Positions 9,198 to 19,258 of a DNA stretch of 64,000 nt are shown here, one piece after another (position 1 is the stretch's first letter; each line of letters opens with the position of its first letter). A program made the position numbers and the translations under genes. A model generated the notes under the pieces. The model did not search any database and was not told the origin of the DNA. It was given only the letters and a program-made list of their open reading frames with translations. Source of the stretch: Alkalibacillus aidingensis (lineage in GTDB: Bacteria > Bacillota > Bacilli > Bacillales > Alkalibacillaceae); the NCBI RefSeq assembly GCF_014595945.1, contig NZ_JABXWU010000004.1:1-64000 (forward strand). Reading direction: 5' to 3'.

Positions 9198-9462
9198 TGC
9201 TCTGTTAAAGTCCGTTGTTGTTATGGTGCTTCGCTTTCGGTGGACGCTTCCCGCGGGCACGGCTTCAGCTAACTTGGGAAGAAAAGCACTTCCCAAGTGG
9301 ATCTTCAGCTCGCGCTTTTCCCGCGACGCACAGGACGTGCTAGTGTCGGTGATGCCACAGGACGTGGCGTTTTCACCGACCTGGAGTCGCCACCTTCGCT
9401 TTTCACCATACAACAACTAAGAACTATTCCTTAGATTATCAACACTAAACTTTAACAGAGCC
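9198..9462 (+). mobile_element. MITE-like element, copy 1 (265 bp)
   Basis: A non-coding element bounded by 13-base inverted ends, GCTCTGTTAAAGT at the left and ACTTTAACAGAGC at the right. It is flanked by an exact 8-bp direct repeat TAATTAAA (9190-9197 and 9463-9470). The interior is more GC-rich than its surroundings and has several internal complementary segments. A second, inverted copy lies at 18328-18593. No transposase is encoded, so mobilisation would need one in trans. The short frames crossing it on both strands are not genes. Confidence 0.88.
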
Positions 9463-9467
9463 TAATT

Positions 9468-9500
9468 AAAAAGTGGCTGTCTTTAAGACAGCCACTTTTC
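9468..9500 (-). terminator. Terminator of the AGCS symporter gene
   Basis: AAAGTGGCTGTC / GACAGCCACTTT forms a perfect stem with a short loop and T/A tracts on both sides. It lies just after the minus-strand symporter stop and could also stop plus-strand read-through from the SRAP gene. Confidence 0.85.
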
Positions 9501-9501
9501 T

Positions 9502-10878
9502 TTAGGACTCAGTTGGTGGAGTACCATTCGCTTCCGCTTGCTTTTCTTCCTCTCGTACTTTGAGGAATTTCCGTGTTTCATTGACAACTACACCAGAGAG
9601 TAAGAGGAGTCCGATTAAGTTTGGTACAGCCATTAAGCCGTTAAAGACATCAGCAAATGCCCAAACCATTTCTAATTCAACTACAGCACCTGTTAAGACG
9701 AACAGAAGGAATAAAACTTTGTAGTAATTTAAACCACGGTGCTTAGTTAAGTAGCCGAAACATTTCTCTCCGTAGTAAGACCAACCCAGAATAGTTGAGA
9801 AAGCAAAGAAGACTAGACCAATTGAGACGATGTATGAACCAGTTGGTCCTAAGAAGAATTCAAATGACTGAGAGGTTAAGCTAGCACCTTCCTCACCGGA
9901 AGTATACATATCAGCCATGACAATGGTAATACCCGTGATGGAACAGACGACAATTGTGTCAATAAATACTTGTGTCATCGAAACAAGCGCCTGGCGCCCA
10001 GGGTAGTCGGTACGAGCAGCAGCAGCGGCAATAGGAGCAGAACCTAAACCAGCCTCGTTCGAGAATACTCCTCGAGCGACACCCCATCGGATCACTGCAC
10101 CGATCGCACCACCGGCAACTGCTTGACCAGTAAAGGCATCCGTAAAGATTAAGCCAACAGCTGCACCTACCATATCAAGGTTGGTAAGTAAAATGATTAG
10201 ACCACCGACAACATAGAATAAGGCCATAAATGGTACGATGTATGCGGTAACCTTACCAATACTCTTAATCCCACCTAAAATAACTAGGCCTGCTAAGACC
10301 ATTAGAATGACCCCTGTAATCCAAAAAGGAACACCAAAAGTATCATCCATAACGTCTGATACAGAGTTTGACTGAACCATGTTACCAATACCAAAGGCAG
10401 CTACAGCACCGAAGATTGCAAATAGGACCGCTAACCACTTAAGCTTTAGACCTTTCTCTATGTAGTACATCGGTCCACCAGCCATACGGCCACTAGGTTC
10501 TTGGACACGGTATTTAACAGCTAGGATCGCCTCTGCGTACTTAGTTGCCATACCGAATAATGCAGAAATCCACATCCATAACACAGCTCCAGGACCACCA
10601 AGAACAACGGCTGTTGCGACACCAGCAATGTTACCAGTACCAATCGTTGCAGCTAGGGCTGTCGTTAAAGCCTGGAAGTGTGAAATATCACCTTTTGACT
10701 TTTCATCTTGTCTTTTAGGACTAAATGATAGTTTAAGTGCATAAGGTAATGTTTTAAATTGTAAAAAGGTTAAACGAAGTGTTAAGAATATACCTGTACC
10801 AACAAGTAAGATTAAAAGCCAAGGACCCCAGACAATGTCACTGACATCCCATAGAAAATCTGTAATCTGATCTAACAT
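9502..10878 (-). CDS. Sodium:alanine/glycine symporter (AGCS family)
   Basis: An integral membrane amino acid carrier of 458 residues. The AGCS hallmarks are present: LTTALAATIGTGNIAGVATA, GGPGAVLWMWISALFGMATKYAE, GGPMYYIEKGL and GVFSNEAGLGSAPIAAAAA. It would couple Na+ influx to uptake of alanine or glycine, as in AlsT-type proteins. The ATG at 10878 is 9 bases after AGGAGG; an ATG 6 bases further upstream is too close to it. Monocistronic and convergent with the SRAP gene. Na+ coupling suits a saline or alkaline habitat (inference). Confidence 0.92.
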   Translation of the reverse strand: MLDQITDFLWDVSDIVWGPWLLILLVGTGIFLTLRLTFLQFKTLPYALKLSFSPKRQDEKSKGDISHFQALTTALAATIGTGNIAGVATAVVLGGPGAVLWMWISALFGMATKYAEAILAVKYRVQEPSGRMAGGPMYYIEKGLKLKWLAVLFAIFGAVAAFGIGNMVQSNSVSDVMDDTFGVPFWITGVILMVLAGLVILGGIKSIGKVTAYIVPFMALFYVVGGLIILLTNLDMVGAAVGLIFTDAFTGQAVAGGAIGAVIRWGVARGVFSNEAGLGSAPIAAAAARTDYPGRQALVSMTQVFIDTIVVCSITGITIVMADMYTSGEEGASLTSQSFEFFLGPTGSYIVSIGLVFFAFSTILGWSYYGEKCFGYLTKHRGLNYYKVLFLLFVLTGAVVELEMVWAFADVFNGLMAVPNLIGLLLLSGVVVNETRKFLKVREEEKQAEANGTPPTES

Positions 10879-11187
10879 TCTCATATTCCTCCTTTGTCAA
10901 AATTTGTTCAAATTCCCCACAATTTCATGATAATGCAGAATGAAGCATAACACAATATTAATTCTGAAAATTACAACTACTTTTACTAGGAAACGGTTGT
11001 ATAAAATTAATATTCTTCTAGTGACTCAGATATTCTTGTACAACTAAATTTAAACCGTATTATTTTGGAAGATGGTAACTAAAGAAAATGCATTCGTCTT
11101 TTATATGAACACATTTTCATTTAAAACTAATAAAACCAACCGAGACACATATCTCAATTGGTTTTATTAAATATATAGGTCTTTAAT
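10879..11187. other. Intergenic region with terminator of ydiK
   Basis: About 309 bases without a gene. Near its right end, AATAAAACCAA / TTGGTTTTATT (11129-11169) with an inner GAGA/TCTC pair forms a hairpin that probably ends the minus-strand ydiK transcript. The rest is AT-rich and should contain the symporter promoter on the minus strand; no clear promoter was identified. Confidence 0.55.
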
Positions 11188-11382
11188 TTATTTCGATTTT
11201 TTCATTGCTTGATGGACACCGACTAGACGAATCGCCACGCCAAAGTCAAAAGTTGCGATTAAGGCAAAGATGATCGTAGCAAAGTTCCAAATAGTTTCAT
11301 CGGCACTCTGGATTGCCAAATACATGAAAAGAATGCCCATAAGAATGTAAATCCAAGCTAAAAACATAGGTGATACTTTCAT
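11188..11382 (-). CDS. ydiK: Small membrane protein YdiK (DUF4305)
   Basis: A 64-residue protein with two predicted transmembrane segments (about 5-25 and 33-53) and a basic C-terminus. It matches YdiK by size, hydrophobic pattern and location next to the CPBP protease gene and groES-groEL. The ATG at 11382 lies 8 bases after GGAGG and 4 bases after the upstream gene's stop, so the two genes form an operon. Function unknown. Confidence 0.75.
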   Translation of the reverse strand: MKVSPMFLAWIYILMGILFMYLAIQSADETIWNFATIIFALIATFDFGVAIRLVGVHQAMKKSK

Positions 11383-11386
11383 AAAA

Positions 11387-12103
11387 TTATCCTCCAAAGA
11401 AAATCGTCATTGAGTTTTCAAGATCTTGTAGTTGCCTTTCTAATTCTTCAATATCGACATTTAATTGTATTAGAACGGCAATGGTGTTAATACTCATGTG
11501 TGCAATGATTGGAACAATGATTCTTTTCGTTCTAACATATAGATAAGCAAAGACGATCCCCATTGCTGTATAAGTCAGAATAAACGTGAAATCCCAATGT
11601 AATGCAGCAAACACAAATGCAGATATAATCGCAGCCAATAAAAAGTTCATCCGTTTATAGAGTTCACCGAATATCACTTTTCGAAACACAACTTCCTCTA
11701 AAATCGGTGCAAATAAAATAGGATAGATAATAAACCAAATATTTTCATCTATAACGCCCATGATCTCAGCGGTATTTTCTGAGCCTTCCTCAATTCCGAT
11801 CAGTTCAATATTAATTAAATTGACAAAGATTTGGGTAGCATAAGCAATTGGTATTCCTAAAAGCGACCATTTCACAACCTCTCCAGTTGATGGCTCGTTT
11901 CTTAGGTTAATGTTTTCAATGTCAGGCCTCAATAAAAATAAAACGATTAATGTTGCGACCCCCATACTAAAAATAATCCAATAAACAAATTGATCAATAG
12001 GTGAAAGATTAGGAAATAGAATCTGTAATATTGGAAATCCTAGAGCAGGTGATAGTTGGGCTGCAATAAATACAATCAAAATTCCCCAATATCTATTAGG
12101 CAA
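11387..12103 (-). CDS. ydiL: CPBP family intramembrane metalloprotease (YdiL-like)
   Basis: A polytopic protein of 238 residues with the CPBP/Abi motifs: EEVVFR (motif 1), FAALHWD (motif 2) and HMSIN (motif 3), the Glu and His residues expected to bind the catalytic metal. Members cut substrates in the membrane or process peptides. Translation appears to start at a TTG preceded by AAAGGA at 8 bases. It lies divergent from groES as in B. subtilis and shares a transcript with ydiK. Confidence 0.85.
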   Translation of the reverse strand: MPNRYWGILIVFIAAQLSPALGFPILQILFPNLSPIDQFVYWIIFSMGVATLIVLFLLRPDIENINLRNEPSTGEVVKWSLLGIPIAYATQIFVNLINIELIGIEEGSENTAEIMGVIDENIWFIIYPILFAPILEEVVFRKVIFGELYKRMNFLLAAIISAFVFAALHWDFTFILTYTAMGIVFAYLYVRTKRIIVPIIAHMSINTIAVLIQLNVDIEELERQLQDLENSMTIFFGG

Positions 12104-12208
12104 TGCAATCGTCCTTTCTCTTTATATAGTTGATGTCTAAGTCGAAACTCCCTTAGAAGCTATTCTATACTATTTATAAGACGGAAACAAAATTTTTATG
12201 GTTAATAC

Positions 12209-12237
12209 TTGCAAAAAAAAATGATTTTAATTATTAT
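12209..12237 (+). promoter_or_regulatory. SigA-type promoter of groES-groEL
   Basis: A -35 TTGCAA (12209-12214) and a -10 TATTAT (12232-12237) are separated by 17 bases. They lie immediately upstream of the CIRCE operator, as at other HrcA-controlled groE operons. Confidence 0.7.
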
Positions 12238-12248
12238 AATAATTGGAA

Positions 12249-12275
12249 TTAGCACTCACCGATATTGAGTGCTAA
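12249..12275 (+). promoter_or_regulatory. CIRCE operator (HrcA binding site)
   Basis: The inverted repeat TTAGCACTC - 9 bases - GAGTGCTAA is a perfect CIRCE element. HrcA binds it and represses groES-groEL at normal temperature; heat stress titrates GroEL away from HrcA and relieves repression. It lies just after the -10 box. Confidence 0.98.
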
Positions 12276-12314
12276 TAATTCAGCTTCAACATATATTTGA
12301 AGGAGGTTTCTATC

Positions 12315-12599
12315 GTGTTAAAACCACTAGGAGATCGTGTAATTGTAGAGGTTGTAGAACAAGAAGAAACAACATCAAGTGGAATTGTCCTACCTGATTC
12401 TGCAAAGGAAAAACCACAAGAAGGTCAGGTGGTCGCTGTCGGTTCAGGACGCGTGACTGAAAATGGCGAGAAGGTGACACTAGAAGTAAACGAAGGAGAT
12501 CGTGTCATCTATTCTAAATTTGCAGGTACAGAGGTAGAAAAAGACGGAAAAGAATACTTAGTACTACGTGAGAACGACATTTTAGCTGTTGTTCAATAA
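12315..12599 (+). CDS. groES: Co-chaperonin GroES
   Basis: GroES is the seven-subunit lid of the chaperonin cage. The 94-residue sequence begins [18 protein letters not shown], the usual GroES N-terminus, and has the mobile-loop region [19 protein letters not shown]. The start is a GTG at 12315, 8 bases after AAGGAGG; an upstream TTG would overlap the ribosome binding site. It is transcribed with groEL from the CIRCE-controlled promoter. Confidence 0.97.
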   Translation: MLKPLGDRVIVEVVEQEETTSSGIVLPDSAKEKPQEGQVVAVGSGRVTENGEKVTLEVNEGDRVIYSKFAGTEVEKDGKEYLVLRENDILAVVQ

Positions 12600-12643
12600 G
12601 TTAACTGATTAAACATACGAAAATAATCGAGGAGGGTATCTAA

Positions 12644-14278
<1,635 letters not shown>

Positions 14279-14317
14279 TAATCTGCTTTTTTAGCCCTTA
14301 TCAACTAGAAATCAAGG

Positions 14318-14349
14318 AGTCTTCTCAATTGATGAGAAGACTTCTTTTT
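14318..14349 (+). terminator. Intrinsic terminator of groES-groEL
   Basis: AGTCTTCTCA - ATTGA - TGAGAAGACT is a perfect stem followed by TCTTTTT. Confidence 0.88.
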
Positions 14350-14391
14350 AATAGAACATAGAATATTACCTTTCTTTATTTTCCATTCATC

Positions 14392-15138
14392 TTACAAAAT
14401 TTTATGATGATTGGAGATTCCTCTTATGACATCTACACTTGTACAATATTTTGAAACACCCTGTCTTTTGCACTTAAATTCACTTAATGATTTTGTTAAC
14501 CAAAACGGAGTGGCTCCAGATACTTTCACTTCTAAAATAATTAAGTCATGATGAACCAACGGGGTGCCCTTAAGGTCGTTTTCTATTCTCAAGTCATCGT
14601 TACGACACTTAAGGTTATAATCAAAAGTTACTCTTAGGGTGGGGTTGTCAATACTTAAAAATGCTTGTCGGTCATAGCTAACAATAACGGTTGGTTTTAA
14701 CCCATATACTGATTGAAAACAATGAATTTCATTTAAGACCTTTTGATCCGATGCTTCGTATTGGGAGTAGTCTAATTCCCTCCTTCCTCTCATATGGTCT
14801 ACAAAATCGTAAGCTTTTGTAAGGGGAAGATTGGTTCGTCGTTTATTTATCACATTTTTGTATTTTTGCTTAAGCTCAAAAAAAGAAAGACTTTCTAACT
14901 CTCCATGGTTATAGATGCGTAAGCGAAGCTTTTGCCGACGCCGAACGTTTTGGCGTGTTTCTTGATAGAGCTTATAATCGTCAGAGTCAAAATAAAGGCT
15001 CGAGATATGATAGCGACCTAATTCATCTCCATATGGATCGTATGTCAATTTGGATTTAATCTCTTCCCGAAATTGGTGGTATTGTTCTGATGTGATTAAG
15101 TACTTGAACTCGTAACGATTAAATAATGTATGGTCCAT
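14392..15138 (-). CDS. VTC-domain protein, candidate polyphosphate polymerase
   Basis: A 248-residue soluble protein matching the bacterial VTC/CYTH-like polymerase domain. Clues are the N-terminal RYEFKYLI, SSLYFDSDDYKLYQE, the basic RRRQKLRLRIYN, FELKQKY, VIVSYDRQAF, RVTFDYNL and IILEVKV, which supply the Arg, Lys and Glu residues of the tunnel active site. By analogy with yeast Vtc4 it may make inorganic polyphosphate from ATP. In many bacteria this gene sits beside CotH and DUF4956 genes; here it stands alone, convergent with groEL. The start follows GGGTGA. Confidence 0.8.
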   Translation of the reverse strand: MDHTLFNRYEFKYLITSEQYHQFREEIKSKLTYDPYGDELGRYHISSLYFDSDDYKLYQETRQNVRRRQKLRLRIYNHGELESLSFFELKQKYKNVINKRRTNLPLTKAYDFVDHMRGRRELDYSQYEASDQKVLNEIHCFQSVYGLKPTVIVSYDRQAFLSIDNPTLRVTFDYNLKCRNDDLRIENDLKGTPLVHHDLIILEVKVSGATPFWLTKSLSEFKCKRQGVSKYCTSVDVIRGISNHHKIL

Positions 15139-15327
15139 ATTCTCACCCTAATAATCAATAATTTTCTTCCAGCAAATATATTATGTGAATTTAACGAAAA
15201 TCAATGTAAGAATAATGTTGCAAGGGTGATTCTTTATTACTAATTAGACCAAAGAAAAAGGAACGCGTTCTCAATAAACTGCCTCCCTTTTCTATTTGGT
15301 GTCTATATTTCATTAAGAAAATGCCGT

Positions 15328-16197
15328 TTAGTCGGACTGCTTCACACTAAGTACAGTAATTGTAACTAGGATGAGTACCATTCCAAGAAGTTGAGTGATG
15401 GTCAGATGATCTCCGATAAGCAGGACACCAAATAATGAAGCTGTCACCGGCTCTACCATAGCAACCATAGAAGCGGTTGTTGGGGTAGTCAACCGAATGC
15501 CAATCACATAAAATATAAATGAAATTCCTGCCCCCAAGATCCCTAATAAAAGAAACCATCCTATGTCGCTTGACATCACCACACTAGATACCTCTTTATT
15601 GTCTGTTAAAAGAAAAAGAATGAGACAAAATGAAAAAAAGGCGATCGTCAAAGTAGTCTGCGGATTACCGATAGAAGAGGCATTTTTAAACCCAAAAATA
15701 AACAATGCATAGGAAAGGCCGGCAGCAAGCCCCGTGGCAGCTCCTAGAAAACTTACTGAAATGGAATCAGTATTGTAGGCACCTGTTAGAAGGAAAATCC
15801 CCAAAAGCACACCGGAAATGCATCCCCATTTAAACCAAGTCGAACGTTCTATTCGTAATAAAAAGGAAATTAAAAGGACGAACACAGGAGCCGTGTACAT
15901 TAAAGTAGCGGCAACAGCAATGCTTGATGCTTGGATACTGAGGAAATAAAAAGTGAAATTTCCGGCAACACCAACACCTGCCAATAGCGACCATATGTAT
16001 AAACGTAGAGAGGAGATCCAATTTTGTCTAAGGCGAAAGAGAAACCAAGCAGAAAAACATATCAATCCGACAGCTCCTCGGTAAAGTGAAATGACAACAG
16101 GATCCCAGCCTTTGGTCATTAATATATCGGCAATTCCTCCACTAATGCCCCAACATATAGCGGCTAGCATAACTAATCCTACACCGGTGAACCTCAT
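15328..16197 (-). CDS. EamA family (DMT superfamily) transporter
   Basis: A polytopic membrane protein of 289 residues with about ten transmembrane helices and two EamA repeats. The first has AAICWGISGGIADILM, and the second ends TTPTTASMVAMVEPVTASLFGVLLIGD, a typical EamA signature. These carriers export amino acids or other small metabolites; the substrate cannot be read here. The ATG at 16197 follows AGGAGGGG at a good distance; a start 27 bases upstream is less likely. Confidence 0.88.
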   Translation of the reverse strand: MRFTGVGLVMLAAICWGISGGIADILMTKGWDPVVISLYRGAVGLICFSAWFLFRLRQNWISSLRLYIWSLLAGVGVAGNFTFYFLSIQASSIAVAATLMYTAPVFVLLISFLLRIERSTWFKWGCISGVLLGIFLLTGAYNTDSISVSFLGAATGLAAGLSYALFIFGFKNASSIGNPQTTLTIAFFSFCLILFLLTDNKEVSSVVMSSDIGWFLLLGILGAGISFIFYVIGIRLTTPTTASMVAMVEPVTASLFGVLLIGDHLTITQLLGMVLILVTITVLSVKQSD

Positions 16198-16513
16198 CGT
16201 TCCCCTCCTTAAAATAAGTACCATAAGAATTTTATATTATAGATCATAGACATCTGACGTGAACTTGTATTATTTGCTTGCTAGATTAATTCTAAAGGGT
16301 CATTACACTCGGTTCAATACGGAGCTGAGGAATTATTATGACACGACGTCAGAGAAGAACTTATTTGATAAATAAAAATAGGACAGTTTTTGGTCAATGT
16401 TATAACTATTCATAGTATGATGGTATTCGCCATCTATCAATATAGGACACTAAAAAATAATACATATTTATGCGATAACTTAATGAGCTGAAAAGCTAGT
16501 TATGAGAACCTTA

Positions 16514-16557
16514 TTACCACCTAATTATATAGAATAAATACAAAAATTAGGTGGTAA
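16514..16557 (+). promoter_or_regulatory. Inverted repeat upstream of catalase
   Basis: A perfect 13-base inverted repeat, TTACCACCTAATT (16514-16526) and AATTAGGTGGTAA (16545-16557), with an 18-base AT-rich spacer. It ends 34 bases before the catalase ATG. It could be an operator for a stress regulator or a hairpin in the mRNA leader; there is no T tract, so it is not a normal terminator. The remaining 394 bases between the EamA and catalase genes hold no convincing gene; only weak promoter-like sequences are visible. Confidence 0.6.
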
Positions 16558-16591
16558 AGTAAGGGAGACTAATCCTTAGGAGGTTTTCTAG

Positions 16592-18241
16592 ATGGCAGAT
16601 AACAAAGATAACAATGCCTCAAATGAACAAGATGTTAAACGAGATACGTTGACGACACGCCAAGGTCGACCAGTAACTGATAATCAAAATATCCGTACAA
16701 TTGGTAATCGTGGTCCAGCCACCCTTGAGAATTATCATTTTATTGAAAAGATATCCCATTTCGATCGTGAAGAGGTCCCTGAGCGAGTTGTACATGCGCG
16801 AGGTGCTGGGGCGTTTGGGTATTTTGAAACTTATGGAAAAGTAGGAGATGAGCCAGTAGAGAAATATACGCGTGCTAAAGTGTTTTCAGGAGCAGGTAAG
16901 AAAACTCCACTAATGGTTCGGTTCTCTACGGTAGCAGGAGCTAAAGATGCTCCAGAGACAGATCGTGATCCTCGAGGGTTTGCGGTGAAAATGTACACTG
17001 AAGACGGAAACTGGGATTTAGTAGGGAACAATTTAAAGATTTTCTTTATTCGTGATGCGATGAAGTTTCCTGATATGATTCATGCTTTTAAAGCAGATCC
17101 TGCGTCGAATATTAAAAATCCTGAGCGGATGTTTGACTTTGTTTCTCGCACTCCAGAAGCTACCCATATGATTACCTTTCTCTTCTCGCCATGGGGTATT
17201 CCAGCTACATACCGCCATATGCAGGGGTCTGGGGTAAACACGTATAAGTGGGTCAATGACAAAGGGGAAGCAGTATTGGTTAAATACCACTGGGAACCGA
17301 AACAAGGGATCCGTAACTTAACTCAAGAAGAAGCGAACGAAATTCAAGCAAAGAATGTGAGTCATGCTACTCAGGACTTATATGAGGCGATTGAGCGTGG
17401 TGATTATCCAGAATGGGAATTGTTTGTACAAATTATGGATGACGATTATCACCCTGATCTTGATTTCGATCCACTTGATGATACAAAACTTTGGCCGGAA
17501 GATAAGTTTCCTTGGCTTCCAGTTGGACGGATGGTGCTTGACCGAAATCCTGAGGACTTCCACGCGGAGATTGAGCAAGCTGCTTTTGGAACAGGAGTGC
17601 TTGTCGATGGAATGGACTTTTCTGATGATAAAATGTTACAGGGACGTACTTTCTCCTACTCCGACACGCAGCGCTACCGTGTGGGTGCAAATTATTTAAA
17701 GTTACCTGTTAATGCTCCAAAGACGGGAATCCGGACCAATCAACAACGTGGCCAAATGGATACACGTGATCCACGAGAGTCCGGGGATAACCCACATATC
17801 AACTATGAACCTTCAATGAAGGGTGGTTTTCAGGAAGCAGATGGGTCGGAAACTCCACAACATGAACCTACTTATAACGCTGCTGCTATGAGCGCACCCA
17901 TTGATCGCCCTAATAATTATGGTCAAGCAGGTGACACTTATCGTAGCTTTAAGGATTGGGAGCGAGACGAGTTAATCAAGAACCTTTCAGATGCACTTGC
18001 GATCTGTGATAAACGAATTCAAGATGCGATGGTAGAGCATTTTACTAAAGCCGATGAAGACTACGGTCGTCGAGTAAAAGAAGGAATTGAGGCGAAAATG
18101 AAAGAGATGCAAGAAATGGAAGATGACAATAAAGTCCCAGGCCGTGAAGCCGCAAAATCTAAATTTGATCAAGGGTCAACAGCTCAAAACGAAGCGACTG
18201 AAGATGCAGTGAAGAAAAGCCACGAAGCAGACCCATATTAA
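16592..18241 (+). CDS. Heme catalase
   Basis: A monofunctional heme catalase of 549 residues that converts hydrogen peroxide to water and oxygen. Key elements are His68 in VVHARGAGA, the Asn of VGNN near 146, [11 protein letters not shown] (151-161) and the heme-ligating Tyr in [14 protein letters not shown] near 355. About 20 polar residues precede the core, and the C-terminal extension (about 490-549) is charged. Length and tail resemble the KatX/KatB group of B. subtilis rather than KatA. The ribosome binding site is TTAGGAGG. Monocistronic, with its own terminator; control may involve the inverted repeat upstream. Confidence 0.95.
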   Translation: MADNKDNNASNEQDVKRDTLTTRQGRPVTDNQNIRTIGNRGPATLENYHFIEKISHFDREEVPERVVHARGAGAFGYFETYGKVGDEPVEKYTRAKVFSGAGKKTPLMVRFSTVAGAKDAPETDRDPRGFAVKMYTEDGNWDLVGNNLKIFFIRDAMKFPDMIHAFKADPASNIKNPERMFDFVSRTPEATHMITFLFSPWGIPATYRHMQGSGVNTYKWVNDKGEAVLVKYHWEPKQGIRNLTQEEANEIQAKNVSHATQDLYEAIERGDYPEWELFVQIMDDDYHPDLDFDPLDDTKLWPEDKFPWLPVGRMVLDRNPEDFHAEIEQAAFGTGVLVDGMDFSDDKMLQGRTFSYSDTQRYRVGANYLKLPVNAPKTGIRTNQQRGQMDTRDPRESGDNPHINYEPSMKGGFQEADGSETPQHEPTYNAAAMSAPIDRPNNYGQAGDTYRSFKDWERDELIKNLSDALAICDKRIQDAMVEHFTKADEDYGRRVKEGIEAKMKEMQEMEDDNKVPGREAAKSKFDQGSTAQNEATEDAVKKSHEADPY

Positions 18242-18266
18242 ATTTAAAATTCATTATTCAAAGAAA

Positions 18267-18310
18267 GGCTGTCCAGTATTTCAGTTTTAAACTGACTGGC
18301 AGCTTTTTTT
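18267..18310 (+). terminator. Intrinsic terminator of catalase gene
   Basis: GGCTGTCCAGT and ACTGGCAGC pair with one bulge, followed by eight T residues. MITE copy 2 begins 18 bases later. Confidence 0.8.
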
Positions 18311-18327
18311 ACTCTTTTTAAAAGATA

Positions 18328-18593
18328 GGCTCTGTTAAAGTTTAATGTTGATAAATATAAGTTTTCCTCTTAGTTGTTGTATGGTGACAAGCGAAGGTGG
18401 TGACTCCAGGTCGGTGAAAACGCCACGTCCTGTGGCATCACCGACACTAGCACGTCCTGTGCGTCGTGGGAATAGCGCGAGCTGAAGATCCACTTGGGAA
18501 ACGCTTTTCTTCCCAAGTTAGCTGAAGCCGTGCCCCACGGAAAGCGTCCACCGAAAGCAGATCACCATAACAACAACGGACTTTAACAGAGCG
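18328..18593 (-). mobile_element. MITE-like element, copy 2 (266 bp, inverted)
   Basis: This is the reverse complement of the element at 9198-9462, with small differences. Its ends are GGCTCTGTTAAAGT and ACTTTAACAGAGC, and it is flanked by a 9-bp direct repeat TAAAAGATA (18319-18327 and 18594-18602). It lies between the catalase terminator and a lipoprotein gene. No transposase is present. Confidence 0.88.
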
Positions 18594-18683
18594 TAAAAGA
18601 TAAAGAAGAACTTGGTTTAAAATATTGAAACTTATGATAAGGTAAAGTTATGAATAACATGATGAATTCAAGGGGGGGATCCA

Positions 18684-19088
18684 TTGAGGTTATTACTTTT
18701 GAGTTTTGTTTCAGTGATCATCTTGGCAGCATGTAATCAAACCATATCAAAAGATGAAATGATTAGTGACATGACAGCACCAGAACCACCTAAGTACTTC
18801 ACTCTGTATGCAGTTTCTGAAGGTGAGAACTTTACAGATTATTATGATGTAGACGCAATTAATCGGTCATTAAGCGAAGAAAGTAGAGAGTATCTTTATG
18901 ATGGAGGGATTATTTGGACTTGGGATCGACTTGCTGATAATACGACCTGGGATTATACAGGAAACTTTGGTATAGAAAGCTTTCCTACCTTTTTAGTATT
19001 TGATACGGATGAATTAATTCTTAAAACAACTGATATTAATGAAGTTGATACATTTTTAACGACAAATAAACCTGACTGGAGAGAGTGA
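18684..19088 (+). CDS. Small lipoprotein, thioredoxin-like fold without CXXC
   Basis: A 134-residue predicted lipoprotein: the signal peptide LLLSFVSVIILAAC has the lipobox LAAC with Cys17. The C-terminal part, FGIESFPTFLVFDTDELIL, looks like the cis-Pro and last strands of a thioredoxin fold, but no CXXC redox motif is present. It is related to the lipoprotein at 54042-54410, which shares FGI-x-x-(F/Y)-PTF and the following strand/helix pattern. The start is TTG after a run of seven G residues. Function unknown; it probably sits on the outer face of the membrane. Confidence 0.7.
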   Translation: MRLLLLSFVSVIILAACNQTISKDEMISDMTAPEPPKYFTLYAVSEGENFTDYYDVDAINRSLSEESREYLYDGGIIWTWDRLADNTTWDYTGNFGIESFPTFLVFDTDELILKTTDINEVDTFLTTNKPDWRE

Positions 19089-19258
19089 ACCAGGTGAGCT
19101 GAAGTCATTTCATAATTGTAGGTGAAAACAAAAAACACGATCATTCTACAAACTTCCAGTGGGATTGATAATATTCCTGAGTTATAATAGTAGTACCTAG
19201 TTTTCGACAACTTGATTCATAGCGTCAAGGTAAAATATCGAAAAAGGGAGATTATGAG

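Noticed and set aside
9189-9420. Open frames on both strands across the MITE copy
   Set aside because: They arise from the palindromic, GC-rich element, have no ribosome binding site and no protein-like composition.
16338-16415. A 25-codon frame with a weak GAGG site between EamA and catalase genes
   Set aside because: Basic, no recognisable features and only a weak ribosome binding site; cannot be separated from chance.
16514-16557. PerR box upstream of catalase
   Set aside because: No good match to TTATAATNATTATAA; the inverted repeat has a different sequence.
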